A stretch of DNA of 64,000 bases. Source: Membranipora membranacea. Lineage: Eukaryota > Bryozoa > Gymnolaemata > Cheilostomatida > Membraniporidae. Made by a program: the position numbers and the translations under genes. This document shows, piece after piece, positions 60,701 through 64,000 of this stretch. The notes under the pieces are model-generated. The model worked only from the letters and a program-made list of their open reading frames with translations, did no database searches and was not told the origin of the DNA. Numbering within the stretch: the first letter of the stretch is position 1; each line of letters opens with the position of its first letter. The stretch is from the NCBI GenBank assembly GCA_914767715.1, contig OU612075.1, forward strand, positions 5,146,001-5,210,000. The letters are read 5' to 3'.

Positions 60701-63678
60701 TAGCTCATATAGATCCTCCATTCAATTACCACTCTTTACCCTTGGTCCTCCCTGCTAATAAACATACCACACAGTCACAAGCAAGGCTTCATCTGACCAA
60801 AATTCCGATTTCTCAAAAATAGCACACATATATCAAATTCAGGCAACTCCCATATTCACAGCTTTACTGCGACATTAATCCTTCTGTTTTCTCAGTAACA
60901 CTCAAGCAGTCGTAGAACTCTATCAACTGCCAGTTTTCTGGAAAGTATGAAATCATACCAATGCTTGCCCTATACTGATTGGCAAGTGTTTTTAGGACCA
61001 GTATTGACAATTTGCTGGCTCTGAGTGGGTATTCAACAGCAAATTAATTCAATCAAATTATGGGCTACACTGCACCTAGAATTATTTGGCAATTCTAACC
61101 AATATTATGAGTAATGCGGTATGAGGTAATTGTAACTGATCTGTTTCCATGTGTATTACAGGTGTATGTTGTCGGTTTTATACTGATACTTACCTACTTG
61201 TGTGGACTGATTGGCACCACGCTGTTCGACACTCATCAAGTACCAGAAGAGTTGGACGCAGCGGGACACAGAATTACGAGCGATGTTAAAAGCTGGGAAG
61301 CCCCTTATGCTTTCAGCTATGGTATGATCATCCCTAATGATATTGAAATTTAACAGTTATAAGGATCTGTGCTTCACTTATTGTTAGAAACCATTTAGCA
61401 TCTAACATGTGCTCACTCCTTTTTTTTAAAACATGACCACGACTAGTCACACCAAGTTCCTTTTGAAGATACTCAGGCTACATGAATTTTTCAACTGTCA
61501 ATCAGAGATATACATAAAATAATATATTAAGTGTATTGTGATTCTTTCTCCTCTTTCCATTAGATACAATGGCTGCTCAAACTTCGATCTTGATGGAGTT
61601 AGGGGCCCATTTCTATGCTTCTTCCCTCAGAAACAAGGGTTTGGATAAAGATCCCATCAAGTTTGTGAAGATATTGCATTCAATTCAATTATGATTCTTG
61701 ACCTTTTCAATCTCAGGTCTTGGCCGATCGATCCTAGTTATATTCAAACTGTTTACCCTGGATGGCTGGTACAGGTTTTACAAAAGTTTTATTGAGGTAC
61801 ATGAGGTTTACTCGTCTACTGCGTTCATATTCACCTGGGTGTTCCTATCAGCGTTCCTACTGGGTAACCTGTTCCCTGCTCTACTCATTACCAATTTTCA
61901 GCGGATACGAGGGGAAGTAAGAAGTCACATGACCAGATTTTAGGATGTATATTTACTTTTATTGTCAGCAACAATTCATTATTTCAAATGTTTTTCATGA
62001 TGTGACATAAATAGCAAAAAAGAAAAATGATACAAACAAAGATTCAACAAAAAATAAGACTATGCCAATAAACTGAAAAAATGTTGCATTAGCCTTTTCT
62101 TAAATATATTCAAAGTAAGAGTGCTTCTCAATGAAGAGGGTAAAATATTAAAGTTTGTTGCTATTTTGTGGTTTAAGTTGTCTAATGGAGGTTTAAGTTT
62201 ATTTGTTTAAAGAGGTTTTCTAGAAAGTTTACAGATAACAGAGTAGTTAAAAAGTAACTTGTTGACCTCTACACACAGTTAAATACACCAAAAAAAAAAA
62301 GTGTGTATCTCTTCTTGTCATTTTTATGATAAACTAACAGTAATGCAGTGATGCAATAACGCTATGCAATAGCAAAGTATTGTTTTGAATTGAACACTTA
62401 CTTTTCGATGTATAGTAAGACATCTGCAAATTATATCATAGTCTTAACAAAGTCTACACATTGATAATTGTTTTTTACAAGGTCAGCCAGTTGGTGTTAC
62501 CATATGATCTGGAACAGGGTTTTTTCCTTCTGTGGTGGCGGAATGATAATAAAAAAGTTGCATACCATAGGGCCTTATTTTACACAGCTTTTAAAATATC
62601 CCTCCACATCCACAGAGGAAACAAAGTTGACTACATCTGAGCGTAGCACACTTTTATGGACATATTCTTGATTGTTTTTTCCCCATTCACCAATTGCTGT
62701 CAGCCATTTTACCATTCTAATTGACACCCATAGTTTTTATTTGTCCAAACGCAGATTAAGGAGGAGATTGAGCATGCTGAGAGTGTCAAGAAGAAAAGTC
62801 AGGAGCTGTTGGAGCTGGGAGATCAGTTGGGTGGTGGAAAAATCTCCCCCAAAAGTATTCTATCAGAAGAAACCACAGGTTGGTAGATATCCCAAAAACA
62901 GATAATATAATCTATTAAATTTGCCTGTCTGAAGATAGTATTAAGAAAACTGGGACTTTACCCTTAGGTCCATAAGACTTTACCTCCAACCTCCATAACC
63001 TGGTCAAACTGTGATTTGAGAACAAAAGTCTATTACTCACCATATAGTCATGGAGTTATGTCTGCATGACTGAAGAGAAGACAATCCTTGGTGATTTTCT
63101 AGGCTTCTTGGTTGATTCAGGGAGGGTGCTTGATTCAGTTTGTTACTGGCCAATTATAAGCACCTGACCGGAGTTTTCAGAATATTTGCTGTTGGCTGTC
63201 AGCAGTGTGTTGGTTGACCACAGGTTTTAGGTTATTTTACAGTAGGTAGTGATAATGATTGGAACGTTCTGAGAGTTACCTCGCTATCAGAGACCAGTAT
63301 CCACACTATGGACATCAACCAAGCATATGTGGATAAAATCTTCACTCACCAATACAAGGTAAATGATAATAATGTGCCAATAAATTTAAACGAATTTAAT
63401 TTTATTTTCAATTTATATCATTTTTGGTTAATTTTTTCAATAAACTTAATTATTTCAAATTTGTTTATAATTGTTTCACAACCATTCTTAGCATTGTGAT
63501 GATGTTACATTTTTTAAACAGTTAATATTTTAATTTATTGAGTGCATTATCACCTAAAGTCTTACTCAAAAAAACTGAAACTTATAACATGAAGGATAAC
63601 AATACTTTTTCTCGTTGTAGAAGCAGCTACATCAAAGTATGAAAGATGAAACCATAAAGAGTAGCTCTGACACACAGA
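57742..63678 (+). CDS. CatSper2-like sperm cation channel subunit, 3' end outside the window
   Basis: Eleven exons: 57742-57828, 57963-58094, 58471-58672, 59426-59598, 59984-60047, 60466-60614, 61162-61321, 61717-61916, 62755-62878, 63243-63358 and 63621-63678. All join in phase, and 488 residues are visible. It is a single six-TM voltage-gated domain: S1 about 125-141, S2 about 174-195, S3 about 205-220, S4 about 237-255 (weakly charged, QACRTLVALKLIHELNAMK), S5 about 270-291. The pore FTLDGW (Asp338) fits the CatSper T-x-D-x-W filter. S6 ends in LLITNFQRIRGEIKEEIEHA, close to the S6/coiled-coil exit of CatSper2. The N-terminal RDYIRWLLGNQSFMRFF also fits. CatSper subunits form the alkalinisation-activated calcium channel of the sperm flagellum. 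The last acceptor (CAGTAG at 63240-63245) allows a one-codon choice. Confidence 0.82.
58878..59240. mobile_element. MITE, best-preserved copy
   Basis: Starts ACTGCTGCCACACAGCCAAA and ends GAGTGGCAGCAGT. Complementary halves share TCACCTAATGAGCAAATAAT and GCACCAGCTAATGAC blocks, so the whole 363 bases can fold into one hairpin. It lies in the CatSper-like gene's third intron. Related copies are at 1330-1654 and 4258-4500. Confidence 0.8.
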
Positions 63679-64000
63679 GTAAGCCACTCGTCACACTTGT
63701 CACTTGTTACCTGCCACAACCTGACATTTTGTTTGTCACCTGTCCCCCCTTTGCTTGTCATTTTCGATTGTCACATGACTCTTGATGTTTTGCCCTTTCC
63801 TTTTCACTTGTCATTTGCCGCTCGTTGCTGGTCACTTGACCATTCTATTAGCATCATCAACAGACACTTGCTGCGCAATCGCACGCACTGCACAGCACCG
63901 GAATCACATTTTAACAGGTTGCCCCATGTCACTATCAACCTGTGCTCTTTGGTGACAGTTTTTTCTTTCATTGACTTTTGAGAACTGGTTGACCCCCAGG

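Noticed and set aside
61561-61695. Possible extra CatSper exon (readings with DTMAAQTSILMELG or SNFDLDGVRGPF)
   Set aside because: The exon ending at 61321 joins directly and in phase to the pore exon at 61717, matching the family; the candidate segment lacks a usable donor.

Overview
This is nuclear DNA of an animal. Genes are split by GT-AG introns of a few hundred bases, poly(A) signals follow the stops, the sequence is AT-rich, and mobile-element debris is dense. The gene content (a CatSper-type sperm calcium channel, RNase P subunit Rpp21, a METTL21-family lysine methyltransferase, receptors with CUB-like and sushi modules, a RING of IAP type, an ankyrin plus caspase-fold protein) suggests an invertebrate with fairly compact genes, possibly a sponge or another early-branching lineage. 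The species cannot be named from the window. Exon models were built by hand from splice sites and checked for phase and length; they are not supported by transcripts.

Layout. 0.1-2.1 kb: repeats and a MITE. 2.1-8.0 kb (minus): an eight-exon type I receptor (two CUB-like modules, one sushi, TM, tyrosine-bearing tail), with a small secreted cysteine-rich gene nested in its last intron on the other strand. 8-12.2 kb: foldback repeats and hairpins. 12.2-18.9 kb: mostly empty, except the last two exons of a RING-finger gene. 18.9-27.0 kb (minus): a large unrecognised protein with a caspase-p10-like segment and an acidic tract; its longest intron holds a truncated non-LTR reverse transcriptase between inverted arrays of a TTGGCAA motif. 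27.4-30.3 kb (minus): an ankyrin-repeat protein fused to a complete caspase fold that has lost both catalytic residues.

31.9-38.4 kb: a tandem segmental duplication, each unit carrying a 155-residue orphan gene (plus) and RPP21 (minus). In the first unit the orphan gene has a premature stop and RPP21 has a replaced 5' end. 38.4-43.1 kb: sparse sequence with hairpins. 43.1-48.8 kb (plus): a seven-exon orphan type I receptor. 50.3-52.1 kb (plus): a METTL21-like methyltransferase. 52.2-56.9 kb: a complete LTR retroelement with a GTCAG target duplication, whose only long ORF encodes no polymerase. 57.7 kb to the end (plus): a CatSper2-like channel, running off the window.

The pseudo-caspase, the neighbouring p10-like gene, the RING exon and the two receptors look like an accessory immune or cell-death neighbourhood. 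The methyltransferase, Rpp21 and CatSper genes are housekeeping or conserved. This functional grouping is inference.
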